64,000 nucleotides of DNA, from NCBI GenBank assembly GCA_041545745.1, contig CP168152.1, forward strand, positions 2,540,001 to 2,604,000, read 5' to 3'. A model generated the notes under the pieces. The model worked only from the letters and a program-made list of their open reading frames with translations. It was not told where the DNA came from and did not search any database. Below, piece by piece: positions 33,552 to 40,981 of the stretch (position 1 is the stretch's first letter; each line of letters opens with the position of its first letter). The DNA comes from Stenotrophomonas indicatrix. GTDB lineage: Bacteria; Pseudomonadota; Gammaproteobacteria; Xanthomonadales; Xanthomonadaceae. The position numbers were made by a program, and so were the translations under genes.

Positions 33552-35633
33552 ATGCCCATCCCTGCCCTGCAACCGGCCCGCCTGCCCCTGGCCGCCGCCC
33601 TCGCCCTGTGCCTGATCCCCGCTGCCGGCGCCCTCGCGCAGGACGGCGCCGCCACGCTCGACAGCATCCAGGTATCGGGCAGCTGGCTGGGCACTGGCCT
33701 GCACGACAGCGTCAAAAGCTTCGCCGGCGCGCGTACCGTGGTTGACCGCCAGCGCATCGAGGCCAGCGGCGCCGCCAGCCTGGGCGATGCCATGCGCCGC
33801 ATTCCCGGCGTGCAGGTCACCGACAACTCCGGCACCGCCGGCAGCTCGGTGTCGCTCAACATCGGCGTGCGGGGCCTGACCGGTCGCTACTCGCCGCGCT
33901 CAACCGTACTGTTGGACGGCGTGCCGCTGGCGGTTGCGCCGTACGGCCAACCGCAGCTGTCGTTCGCCCCGGCCAGCCTGGCCAACATCGAGTCGATCGA
34001 CGTGGTGCGTGGCGGCGGCGCGGTGCGCTACGGGCCGCAGAATGTCGGCGGCATCATCAACTTCAGCACGCGTGCGATTCCGACCGCCACTGGGCTGCAC
34101 GGCGAGGCCGGCGTGCGCTACAGCGCCTACGACCACGGCGGCGGCGACAGCACCCAGTACAACGCGTTCCTCGGCGGCACCGCCGACAACGGGCTGGGCA
34201 TGGCCCTGCTGTATTCCGGGCAGGACGGCCGCGGCTGGCGCCAGGGCAGCGATGACCGTTTCGACGACCTGGCACTGAAGTTCGCCTATGCCATCGATGC
34301 GCAACAGGAACTGCGCGCCAAACTCTCGTACTACAACGTGCGCTCGCTGACTCCGGGTGGCCTGACCCGCGCCCAGTACGAAGCCGATCCGTTCCAGAAC
34401 ACCCGGCCGACCGACTTCTGGAAGGGCCATCGCACCGGCATCGACCTGGGCTACACCAACACGCTGTCGGAGAACAGCGAGTTCGAGGTGCTGGCGTATT
34501 ACAACGAAAGCAACCGCGCCAGCTCGCTGATCAATGCCGCCAACACCCAGATCACGGTGCAGCCGCGCGACTACCGCGTGCTCGGCATCGAACCGCGCTA
34601 CACCCAGCGCCTGCGCTGGGGCAGCAGCGTGCACGACATCACCGCCGGCTACCGCTTCCTGCGCGAGCGCGGCAATGACCGCAGCTACACCGTGACCCGC
34701 CGTACCGGTGCGGCCGGCGCGACCACCCGCTTCGACAACGCCACCGATGCGTACTCGTTCTACGTCGATGACCGCATCGCCATCGGCCAGTGGCGGATCA
34801 CCCCCGGCGTGCGCATGGAGTGGATCGACATGGACCGCCGGCAGGCCGGTGGTGGCGCAACCTTCAGCAGCCGCAACGACAAGGCCCTGCCCTCGCTCAA
34901 CGTGGCCTACCTGCTGACCCCGCAGCTGACCGTGTTCGGCAACTACACCACCTCGTTCGGGCCGGTGCAGAACATCCAGCTCAACTCGCAGAGCGCGACC
35001 AATCCGCTGACCCCGGAAATCGCCAGGACCACCGAGCTGGGTGCGCGCTGGCAGGATGGCGCGCTGCGTGCGGAAGTGACCGTGTTCAAGATGCGCTTCG
35101 ACAACCAGATCCTGCAGATTCCAGGCATCACCCCGCCCACGTTCCAGAACATCGGCGCCACCGACCACAAGGGTGTGGAAAGCGCGATCGAATACCGCTT
35201 CGCCGAGAGCAGCGCGCTGGCCGGGCTGGAGCTGTACGCAAACTACACCTGGACCAAGGCCATCCAGCAGTCCGGCGACAATCGTGGCCTGGATGTGCCG
35301 TTCTATTCGCGCGATACCGACAGCATCGGCGCCCGTTATGCGCTGGCCGGCTGGACCTTCAACGTGTCCAGCACCCACCAGAGCGGCCAGTTCTCCGATG
35401 CCGCCAACACTTGGAACGAAACCGCCGATGCGCGCGTGGGGCGTGTGCCGGGCGTACGCCTGTGGAACGCGCAGGCCGCCTGGCAGCTGCCGTGGCTGGC
35501 CGACAGCGAGGTTGCGGTGGGCGTGAACAACCTGGCCGACAAGCGCTGGTACACCCGCAACGTGGATGGCAACGCCGGGCGCATGGTGGCCGCACCACGC
35601 ACGTTCTACGTGCAGGGCCGCTACCGCTTCTGA
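33552..35633 (+). CDS. TonB-dependent siderophore receptor, FecA-like
   Basis: 693 residues: signal peptide ending GALAQ, TonB-box region TLDSIQVSGS, plug with GGGAVRYGPQNVGGIINFST at about residues 151-170, and barrel ending TFYVQGRYRF with terminal Phe. The plug and LTGRYSPRSTVLLDGVPLA most resemble FecA; the N-terminal signalling domain of E. coli FecA is absent, so no sigma/anti-sigma relay is expected. A Fur box lies just upstream. Ferric citrate or another xenosiderophore is likely. Confidence 0.88.
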   Translation: MPIPALQPARLPLAAALALCLIPAAGALAQDGAATLDSIQVSGSWLGTGLHDSVKSFAGARTVVDRQRIEASGAASLGDAMRRIPGVQVTDNSGTAGSSVSLNIGVRGLTGRYSPRSTVLLDGVPLAVAPYGQPQLSFAPASLANIESIDVVRGGGAVRYGPQNVGGIINFSTRAIPTATGLHGEAGVRYSAYDHGGGDSTQYNAFLGGTADNGLGMALLYSGQDGRGWRQGSDDRFDDLALKFAYAIDAQQELRAKLSYYNVRSLTPGGLTRAQYEADPFQNTRPTDFWKGHRTGIDLGYTNTLSENSEFEVLAYYNESNRASSLINAANTQITVQPRDYRVLGIEPRYTQRLRWGSSVHDITAGYRFLRERGNDRSYTVTRRTGAAGATTRFDNATDAYSFYVDDRIAIGQWRITPGVRMEWIDMDRRQAGGGATFSSRNDKALPSLNVAYLLTPQLTVFGNYTTSFGPVQNIQLNSQSATNPLTPEIARTTELGARWQDGALRAEVTVFKMRFDNQILQIPGITPPTFQNIGATDHKGVESAIEYRFAESSALAGLELYANYTWTKAIQQSGDNRGLDVPFYSRDTDSIGARYALAGWTFNVSSTHQSGQFSDAANTWNETADARVGRVPGVRLWNAQAAWQLPWLADSEVAVGVNNLADKRWYTRNVDGNAGRMVAAPRTFYVQGRYRF

Positions 35634-35696
35634 GTGCGGTAACCGCCTGATGCGGTGACGGTGGCGCTCACGGTGGCGGCGTATCATGCCGCCACC

Positions 35697-37463
35697 ATGT
35701 CGTCCGCCGCTTCGCCATCGCGCCTGCATCTGGCCTTCCAGGGCCTGCGCCTGCGCCTGCGCGGCAGCGACCTGTGGTTCATCGCCCTGGCCCTGCTGGT
35801 CGGGCTGATCGCCGGCGGCCTGACCCTGTTGCAGGCGGGGCTGGCACGCACCCTGCAGACGGCGCTGTATGGGCTGGACGAGGGCATGCGCCTGAGCTCA
35901 CTGCCCGCACTGACCTGGACCGCGCTGCTGGTACTGCCGCTGGGCGGCCTGGTGGTGGGCCTGGTCAGCCTTGCTGCAACGCGCCTCAAACGCCCCTTGC
36001 TGGACGCCGTGGAAGCCAATGCGCTGCACGGCGGCCGCATGTCGATGCGCGACAATCTGATCGTGTTGACTCAGACCCTGGTCTCCAATGGCTGCGGCGC
36101 GTCGGTCGGACTGGAAGCGTCGTACACGCAGATGGGTGCCGGCAGCGGCTCGCAGCTGGGACGGGTAATGCGCCTGCGTCGCAACGACGTGCGCATCCTG
36201 GTGGGTGCCGGCGCGGCCGGTGCGATCGCCGCGGCCTTCGGTGCACCGTTGGCCGGGGCGTTCTACGCCTTCGAGATCGTCATCGGCGCCTATACGCCGG
36301 CGGCACTGGCGCCGGTTGCGGTGGCCGCGCTGGCCGGCGCCTTCGTTGCCGACCAGGCGGGCGTGGAAGCCTATCTGCTGCCGGCGGCATCCACCATCGA
36401 CGTGCGCGCTGCCGATTATGCGATCTACGGCCTGCTCGGCTGCTGCTGCGCGATGGTCGGCATTGCGGTGATGCGCCTGATCGCCTCCATCGAGGGCACG
36501 GTCAAACGCAGCCCGTTGCCGCTGTGGGGACGCCCGGTGGTGGGTGGCCTGCTGCTGATTCCGCTGGCCCTGGCCAGCCCACAGATACTGTCGTCCGGCC
36601 ACGGCGCACTGCACCTGGACCTGACCACCCATCTGCCGCTGATCTGGATTGGCGGACTGCTGACGCTGAAATGTCTGGCCTCGGGCATTTCGCTGGGTTT
36701 CGGCTTCCGCGGTGGCCTGTTCTTTGCCTCGCTGTTCATGGGCACCCTGGTCGGCACGCTGTTTGCTGGGCTGCTGGCGATGGCCACCGGCGTCCCGGTG
36801 GTCGACGCCACGTCGGCGGCGCTGGCAGGCATGGCCGCACTGGCCGCCGCGGTGGTTGGCGCGCCGATGACCATGGCCATGCTGGTGCTGGAAGGCACCC
36901 ACGATTTCCTGCTGACCAGCGTGGTGATGAGCGCCGTGCTGGTCTCCAGCACCCTGGTGCGCCAGTGGTTCGGCTATTCCTTCTCGACCTGGCGCATGCA
37001 TCTGCGCGGGGAAACCATCAAGAGCGCGCGTGACATCGGCTGGGTGCACAACCTCAACGCCGGGCGGATGATGCGCAAGGGTGTAGCCACCGCCCCAGCC
37101 GACCTCGATGCCGCCGCCTTCCGCCAGCGCTTCCCGCTGGGCTCGGGCAGCCGGGTGATCCTGATCGACGGTGAAGGCCACTACGCTGGCATCGTGCAGA
37201 TTCCGCGCTTGTTCGGCGACGGCGTGAAGCCCGAGGACGTGGTGGGTACGTTCGCCGAGAACCGCGACGTAGCGCTTGCCGCCAGCGCGGACGTGGTCAG
37301 CGTGATGCAGCGGTTCGACCAGACCCAGGCCGACGAGCTGGCGGTGGTGGCCGACGATGGCCAGGTACTGGGCGTGGTGTCTGAAGCATTCGTGCGCAAG
37401 CGCTATGCGGAGGAGCTGGACAAGCGCCAGCGAGAAATGATGGGCGAGCGCATCGACGAGTAG
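35697..37463 (+). CDS. ClC-family chloride channel/antiporter with C-terminal CBS region
   Basis: 588 residues: a ClC membrane domain with about 10-12 segments, then a ~130-residue cytosolic tail with two CBS-like motifs (IVQIPRLFGDG; DELAVVADDGQVLGVVSE). The selectivity sequences differ from E. coli ClcA: NGCGASVGLEASYTQ stands where GREGP is expected (gating Glu retained), and FRGGLFFASLFMG replaces GxFxP. This marks a divergent ClC subgroup. The TAG stop is part of a SMAG repeat. Ion and direction unknown. Confidence 0.88.
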   Translation: MSSAASPSRLHLAFQGLRLRLRGSDLWFIALALLVGLIAGGLTLLQAGLARTLQTALYGLDEGMRLSSLPALTWTALLVLPLGGLVVGLVSLAATRLKRPLLDAVEANALHGGRMSMRDNLIVLTQTLVSNGCGASVGLEASYTQMGAGSGSQLGRVMRLRRNDVRILVGAGAAGAIAAAFGAPLAGAFYAFEIVIGAYTPAALAPVAVAALAGAFVADQAGVEAYLLPAASTIDVRAADYAIYGLLGCCCAMVGIAVMRLIASIEGTVKRSPLPLWGRPVVGGLLLIPLALASPQILSSGHGALHLDLTTHLPLIWIGGLLTLKCLASGISLGFGFRGGLFFASLFMGTLVGTLFAGLLAMATGVPVVDATSAALAGMAALAAAVVGAPMTMAMLVLEGTHDFLLTSVVMSAVLVSSTLVRQWFGYSFSTWRMHLRGETIKSARDIGWVHNLNAGRMMRKGVATAPADLDAAAFRQRFPLGSGSRVILIDGEGHYAGIVQIPRLFGDGVKPEDVVGTFAENRDVALAASADVVSVMQRFDQTQADELAVVADDGQVLGVVSEAFVRKRYAEELDKRQREMMGERIDE

Positions 37464-37527
37464 ATCCACGCCATGCGTGGATGATGTCCCCGGCGCCCCA
37501 GCCCATCCACGCATGGCGTGGATCTAC
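37460..37527. repeat. paired SMAG palindromes; first unit supplies the ClC stop codon
   Basis: 37460-37483 starts GTAGATCCACGCCATGCGTG; its TAG is the stop codon of the ClC gene. 37503-37527 is the inverted mate ending GATCTAC. The pair could fold into one long hairpin between the ClC and MgtC-like genes. Confidence 0.85.
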
Positions 37528-37555
37528 TGTCACCTGCGGGAGGTAGACTGCGGCC

Positions 37556-38272
37556 ATGCGCTTCATTGAAACCTTCCAGTCCGGCCCCTTCGCCGACACC
37601 GTGGTCAGCCTGCTGGCGGCGTTCGTGCTCGGCACCCTGATCGGGGCCGAGCGCCAATACCGACAGCGTACCGCCGGCCTGCGTACCAATGTGCTGGTGG
37701 CCGTCGGCGCCGCCGCCTTCGTTGATCTGGGCATGCGTATCGCCGGCAGCGCCGAGGCCGTGCGGGTCATCTCCTACGTCGTCTCGGGCGTCGGCTTCCT
37801 CGGCGCCGGCGTGATCATGAAGGAAGGCATGAACGTGCGCGGCCTGAACACCGCCGCGACGCTGTGGTGCTCGGCTGCCGTTGGCAGCTGCACCGGCGCG
37901 GACATGCTGGCCGAAGGCGTGTTGCTGACCGTACTGATCATCGCTGGCAACACCCTGCTGCGGCCACTGGTGAACGCGATCAACCGCATCCCGATCAACG
38001 AAGCCACCAGCGAAGCGACCTACGAAGTGCGCCTGAGCGTGGATGCCGACGCGGTGCCGCGCGTGCGCGAGCGCCTGGTCGATGCGCTGGAAGCAGCGCA
38101 GTACCCCGTTGGCGACGTACAACTGGTCGAGCACGCCGATGCGCCTACCGATGTGATCGCAGTACTGGTCAGCACGGCGGTCAGCGCCGACGAACTGGAC
38201 GTGGTGCTGGCGCGCATGGAGCAGGTGCCGGGCGTGCTGCATGCCACCTGGGAAGTCAGCACCCGCGATTGA
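37556..38272 (+). CDS. MgtC/SapB family membrane protein
   Basis: 238 residues. Five membrane segments with the family core LIGAERQYRQRTAGLRTN and GVGFLGAGVIMKEG, followed by a soluble ACT-like C-terminal domain (residues ~155-238). MgtC proteins inhibit the F-ATPase in Salmonella and help growth at low Mg and in macrophages; environmental homologues are common, so the role here is not certain. No Mg-responsive leader was seen in the 30-nt gap upstream. Confidence 0.88.
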   Translation: MRFIETFQSGPFADTVVSLLAAFVLGTLIGAERQYRQRTAGLRTNVLVAVGAAAFVDLGMRIAGSAEAVRVISYVVSGVGFLGAGVIMKEGMNVRGLNTAATLWCSAAVGSCTGADMLAEGVLLTVLIIAGNTLLRPLVNAINRIPINEATSEATYEVRLSVDADAVPRVRERLVDALEAAQYPVGDVQLVEHADAPTDVIAVLVSTAVSADELDVVLARMEQVPGVLHATWEVSTRD

Positions 38273-38287
38273 GCGGGTGTCGGCAGT

Positions 38288-38692
38288 TCATCCGCGCGCT
38301 ACGCGCTGCTGCGCACGCAGCAGCCTGCGGAACGAGGCGCAGCGCCGTGCATCCTCGGCGTGTGGACAGGCGGCAGCCCGCCGCAGCCGATCCTCTACCC
38401 TCTGCAATCCGCGGATCTGCCGCTGCAGCGCATCGGCCCGGGCCAGCAATGCCGTGCGGTCCAATGCAAGCCCCGCCTCCTGCGGCATCGCTGCGCCGAT
38501 CTGCTGCAGCGACAGGCCTGCCGATTGCCCCAGGCCGATCAACGCCAGCCGTTCCAGCACCTGTTCGTGGTACTGCCGGCGCAGGCCGCGGCGCCCCAGC
38601 ACCTGCAACAGGCCCAGCTGCTCGTAGTAGCGAAGGGTGGAGGCCGGTACGCCACTGCGGCGCACCACCTCACCGATATCCAGTTCCCGCAT
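38288..38692 (-). CDS. MerR-family transcriptional regulator
   Basis: 134 residues. N-terminal MerR winged helix (DIGEVVRRSGVPASTLRYYE), long dimerisation helix and a C-terminal tail with CPHAEDARRC that might bind a metal or redox signal. It lacks the CX2CXCX5C cluster of SoxR. ATG 38692 gives the standard N-terminus; the longer frame to 38758 overlaps the divergent gene's start. Probably controls the divergent methyltransferase through the site at 38698-38729. Confidence 0.85.
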   Translation of the reverse strand: MRELDIGEVVRRSGVPASTLRYYEQLGLLQVLGRRGLRRQYHEQVLERLALIGLGQSAGLSLQQIGAAMPQEAGLALDRTALLARADALQRQIRGLQRVEDRLRRAAACPHAEDARRCASFRRLLRAQQRVARG

Positions 38693-38697
38693 CGTGC

Positions 38698-38729
38698 TTG
38701 ACCTCAAGTGGGCTTCAAGCGCCACCATG
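38698..38729 (+). promoter_or_regulatory. MerR-type promoter-operator between regulator and methyltransferase
   Basis: TTGACC (38698-38703), imperfect dyad CCTCAAGTGGGCTTCAAG (38702-38719), and a weak CACCAT -10 after a 19-bp spacer. The elongated spacer with a dyad in it is typical of MerR-activated promoters, facing the methyltransferase gene. Confidence 0.45.
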
Positions 38730-38756
38730 GTCGCACTCCCCGCGCAAGGCAAGCCC

Positions 38757-39584
38757 ATGGCTGATTCACTCCCGCTCGATCAGAACACGCTCTGGAACGG
38801 CCCCGCTGGCGAGAACTGGGTCGCGCAGCAGGCCCTACTGGACGGCCTGTTCCAACCGATGGCCGATGCCCTGCGCGACGAACTGCCGGCTGCCGTCACG
38901 GAACTGCTGGACATCGGCTGCGGCACCGGCGCCAGCACGCTGACCGCCGCCGCAGCCCGTCCTGAGGCCCACTGCACCGGCATCGACATCTCCGCACCGA
39001 TGCTCGCCCTCGCCCGCCAGCGTGCCGCCGCGATCGGGCGCGACATCGACTTCATCGTTGCCGATGCGCAGCGCCATGCCTTCGCAACGGCGCGCTACGA
39101 CTGGATCCAGTCGCGGTTCGGGGTGATGTTCTTCGAGGACACGCTGGTCGCCTTCGCCAACCTGCACCGTGCCGCCCAAGCGGGCGCGGGCCTGCGCTGC
39201 ATCGCCTGGCGCAGCGCGCAGGAGAATCCGTTCATGACCACCGCCGAGCGTGCGCTGGCGGACCAGCTGATGCTGCCGGCGCGGGTACCGGGTGCACCGG
39301 GGCAGTTCGCTTTCGCCGATGGAGAGCGGGTGCGCCAGTTGCTGCAGCGTGCCGGATGGCAGGACGTGGACATCGCGCCGCTGGACCTGACCTGTTTCCT
39401 CAGCCGTGATGCGCTGGCCAGCTACGTCGGCCAGCTTGGGCCCGTGGGCCTGGCCCTGCGCGCGCTGCCGGCCGAACGCGCCGATGGGCTGCTGCAACAC
39501 GCGCTGGCTGCGTTCGCATCGTTCATCGACGGTGATCGCGTGCGGGTGGAAGCCGCCTGCTGGATGATCCGCGCCCGCGCCTAG
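38757..39584 (+). CDS. class I SAM-dependent methyltransferase
   Basis: 275 residues. SAM-binding motif I LLDIGCGTGAST at about residues 49-60, followed by CTGIDISAPMLALAR (motif II) and FIVADAQRHAF. The FMTTAERALADQL and late RVEAACWMIRAR segments fit small-molecule (UbiE/arsenite-type) methyltransferases; a substrate cannot be named. Divergent from the MerR regulator, which is its probable activator. Confidence 0.85.
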   Translation: MADSLPLDQNTLWNGPAGENWVAQQALLDGLFQPMADALRDELPAAVTELLDIGCGTGASTLTAAAARPEAHCTGIDISAPMLALARQRAAAIGRDIDFIVADAQRHAFATARYDWIQSRFGVMFFEDTLVAFANLHRAAQAGAGLRCIAWRSAQENPFMTTAERALADQLMLPARVPGAPGQFAFADGERVRQLLQRAGWQDVDIAPLDLTCFLSRDALASYVGQLGPVGLALRALPAERADGLLQHALAAFASFIDGDRVRVEAACWMIRARA

Positions 39585-39590
39585 CAACAG

Positions 39591-39666
39591 AAAAGGGGAC
39601 GGAGGGGATCAAGTCGCTCATGCCCCGGCTGTGCGGGAAACGACTTAATCCCCTCCGTCCCCTTTT
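39591..39666. terminator. large inverted repeat, probable bidirectional terminator
   Basis: 26-nt arms with one G.T-type mismatch: left arm 39591-39616 (AAAAGGGGACGGAGGGGATC then AAGTCG), right arm 39641-39666, with a T-run TTTTTT at 39663-39668. A smaller CCCCG/CGGG stem lies in the 24-nt loop. It sits between convergent genes and has A- and T-runs on both sides. Confidence 0.75.
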
Positions 39667-39670
39667 TTCT

Positions 39671-39934
39671 CTACAAGGCCTCGCCGGCGTCGGCCAGCCG
39701 CGATTCGATGAGCGCGTACCACTGCTCGAGCATGTCGACCAGCATGTCCAGCTCGGCGTCGGCACGCTGGGCGCGGCCGCTGCGCAGGCACGCCTGTGCT
39801 TCCTGCAGTTGGGTGAGGAAGCCGGCAACGGTATCGGCCTGCAGGATCAGGCCCGGCAGCCGGCGCCCGGGAATGCGCACGACCGCATGGTTGCCGAGCT
39901 GGCCGTACACGCTGAGAGTGGCTTCCGTCTTCAT
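39671..39934 (-). CDS. DUF6959-like small protein
   Basis: 87 residues. The stretch QLGNHAVVRIPGRRLPGLILQADT resembles the DUF6959 pattern (RxPGRRxPGxxxQGD), followed by a helical C-terminus with LDMLVDMLEQWYALIESRL. No signal peptide or membrane segment. ATG 39934 starts just before the conserved part; ATG 39961 in frame is an alternative and neither has a strong ribosome site. Function unknown. Confidence 0.6.
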   Translation of the reverse strand: MKTEATLSVYGQLGNHAVVRIPGRRLPGLILQADTVAGFLTQLQEAQACLRSGRAQRADAELDMLVDMLEQWYALIESRLADAGEAL

Positions 39935-39989
39935 GGACAAGGGCAGGAATTGGGCATTCATCAGCTGCACCAGGGAAGAAACCTGCCCA

Positions 39990-40034
39990 CCGGCAGGCGT
40001 GGAAAACGGGGGAGACGTTTCCACGTCCTGCCGG
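39990..40034 (-). terminator. hairpin between TpgA-like and DUF6959-like genes
   Basis: CCGGCAGGCGTGGAAAAC and GTTTCCACGTCCTGCCGG are near-perfect inverted repeats (one indel) around GGGGGAGAC. It lies downstream of the adhesin operon on the minus strand. No clear T-run follows, so it may be a terminator or processing signal. Confidence 0.4.
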
Positions 40035-40082
40035 CAGAACAGGGGGGACTCGGGATGCCGGGGCACGCCTCGGCACGGGGAT

Positions 40083-40919
40083 TCAGTGCGGCCGGGCCAC
40101 GCCAGCGATCTGCACCCGGCGGTTGGGCGCCAGGCAGGCGATCAGTTCGCGCCGGTTGCGTTGGTCGCACTGCACCAGCGGTTCCGCCGCGCCTCGACCT
40201 TCGGCGCTGATGCTCGCCGCGGATACGCCGCCCTGTACCAGCGCCATGCGCACAGCCTCGGCACGCCGCTGCGACAGCGTCTGGTTGTAGGCAGCACTAC
40301 CGATGCGGTCGGTATAGCCGACCACCTGGATCGACTGCACCTGGCTGGCCTCACGTACCTGCGCCAACACGCCCTGCACTGCCTGCTGACCAGTGGCGCT
40401 GAGCACCGCACTGTCGAAATCGAACAGCGCATCGGCAGCCAGTCGCAGCGGCTGCTCCGGCAAGGGCGCCGGCGGTGGCGGTGCAGGCGGACGCGGCGGG
40501 TCCAGTACGGCTGCGCACGATTCAGGCTTCCAGTAGCCGCCCTGGGCGATGCCCTTGTTGTCGAAGCGCACCTGGAACTGGCAGGTGAAGTATTCGGCGC
40601 CCTGTGCGGTGCGGAAGTTGAACAGGTAGTTCCACTCGCGCACGCCCCACATGCCTTCATTGAAATGCGGGGTGCCCAGCAACGTATAGAGCTGGCGCTT
40701 GCTCATGCCCGGTGCGAACCGGCGCAGGTCGGCGATATCGGGATAGATGCCTTCCTTCAGCGAGGCCTTGCTGGCCTCCGGGAAGGTGACGGCAGTACTG
40801 CCGGCGGGACCATCGGCGGCCGGTGCGTGGCTGCGGCAGGCAACCAACAGCCCTGCGGCCAGGATCAGGCCCAGCGTGGCGGCGACGCGGCCACTGCGAG
40901 CGATGCGATGCGATTTCAT
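40083..40919 (-). CDS. BamE/OmlA-like plus OmpA-like lipoprotein, probable TAA anchor (TpgA-like)
   Basis: 278 residues. Lipoprotein signal peptide with lipobox LLVAC at about residues 24-28; a SmpA/OmlA (BamE-like) domain (FAPGMSKRQLYTLLGTPHF ... YTCQFQVRFDN); a proline-rich linker; and a C-terminal OmpA-like peptidoglycan-binding domain (FDFDSAVLSATG, VVGYTDRIGS, LSQRRAEAV). The same SmpA-OmpA combination defines TpgA, which ties the Acinetobacter adhesin AtaA to peptidoglycan. It lies 62 bp downstream of a trimeric autotransporter gene, as tpgA does. Confidence 0.85.
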   Translation of the reverse strand: MKSHRIARSGRVAATLGLILAAGLLVACRSHAPAADGPAGSTAVTFPEASKASLKEGIYPDIADLRRFAPGMSKRQLYTLLGTPHFNEGMWGVREWNYLFNFRTAQGAEYFTCQFQVRFDNKGIAQGGYWKPESCAAVLDPPRPPAPPPPAPLPEQPLRLAADALFDFDSAVLSATGQQAVQGVLAQVREASQVQSIQVVGYTDRIGSAAYNQTLSQRRAEAVRMALVQGGVSAASISAEGRGAAEPLVQCDQRNRRELIACLAPNRRVQIAGVARPH

Positions 40920-40981
40920 GTCATTCCCCCTTTAGACGTTGCGCTCTGCGCCGGGCCGCGAATGCGACCCGGCACGGGCGA

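Noticed and set aside
38288..38692. SoxR
   Set aside because: The promoter dyad resembles a soxbox, but the protein lacks the four-cysteine 2Fe-2S cluster motif.
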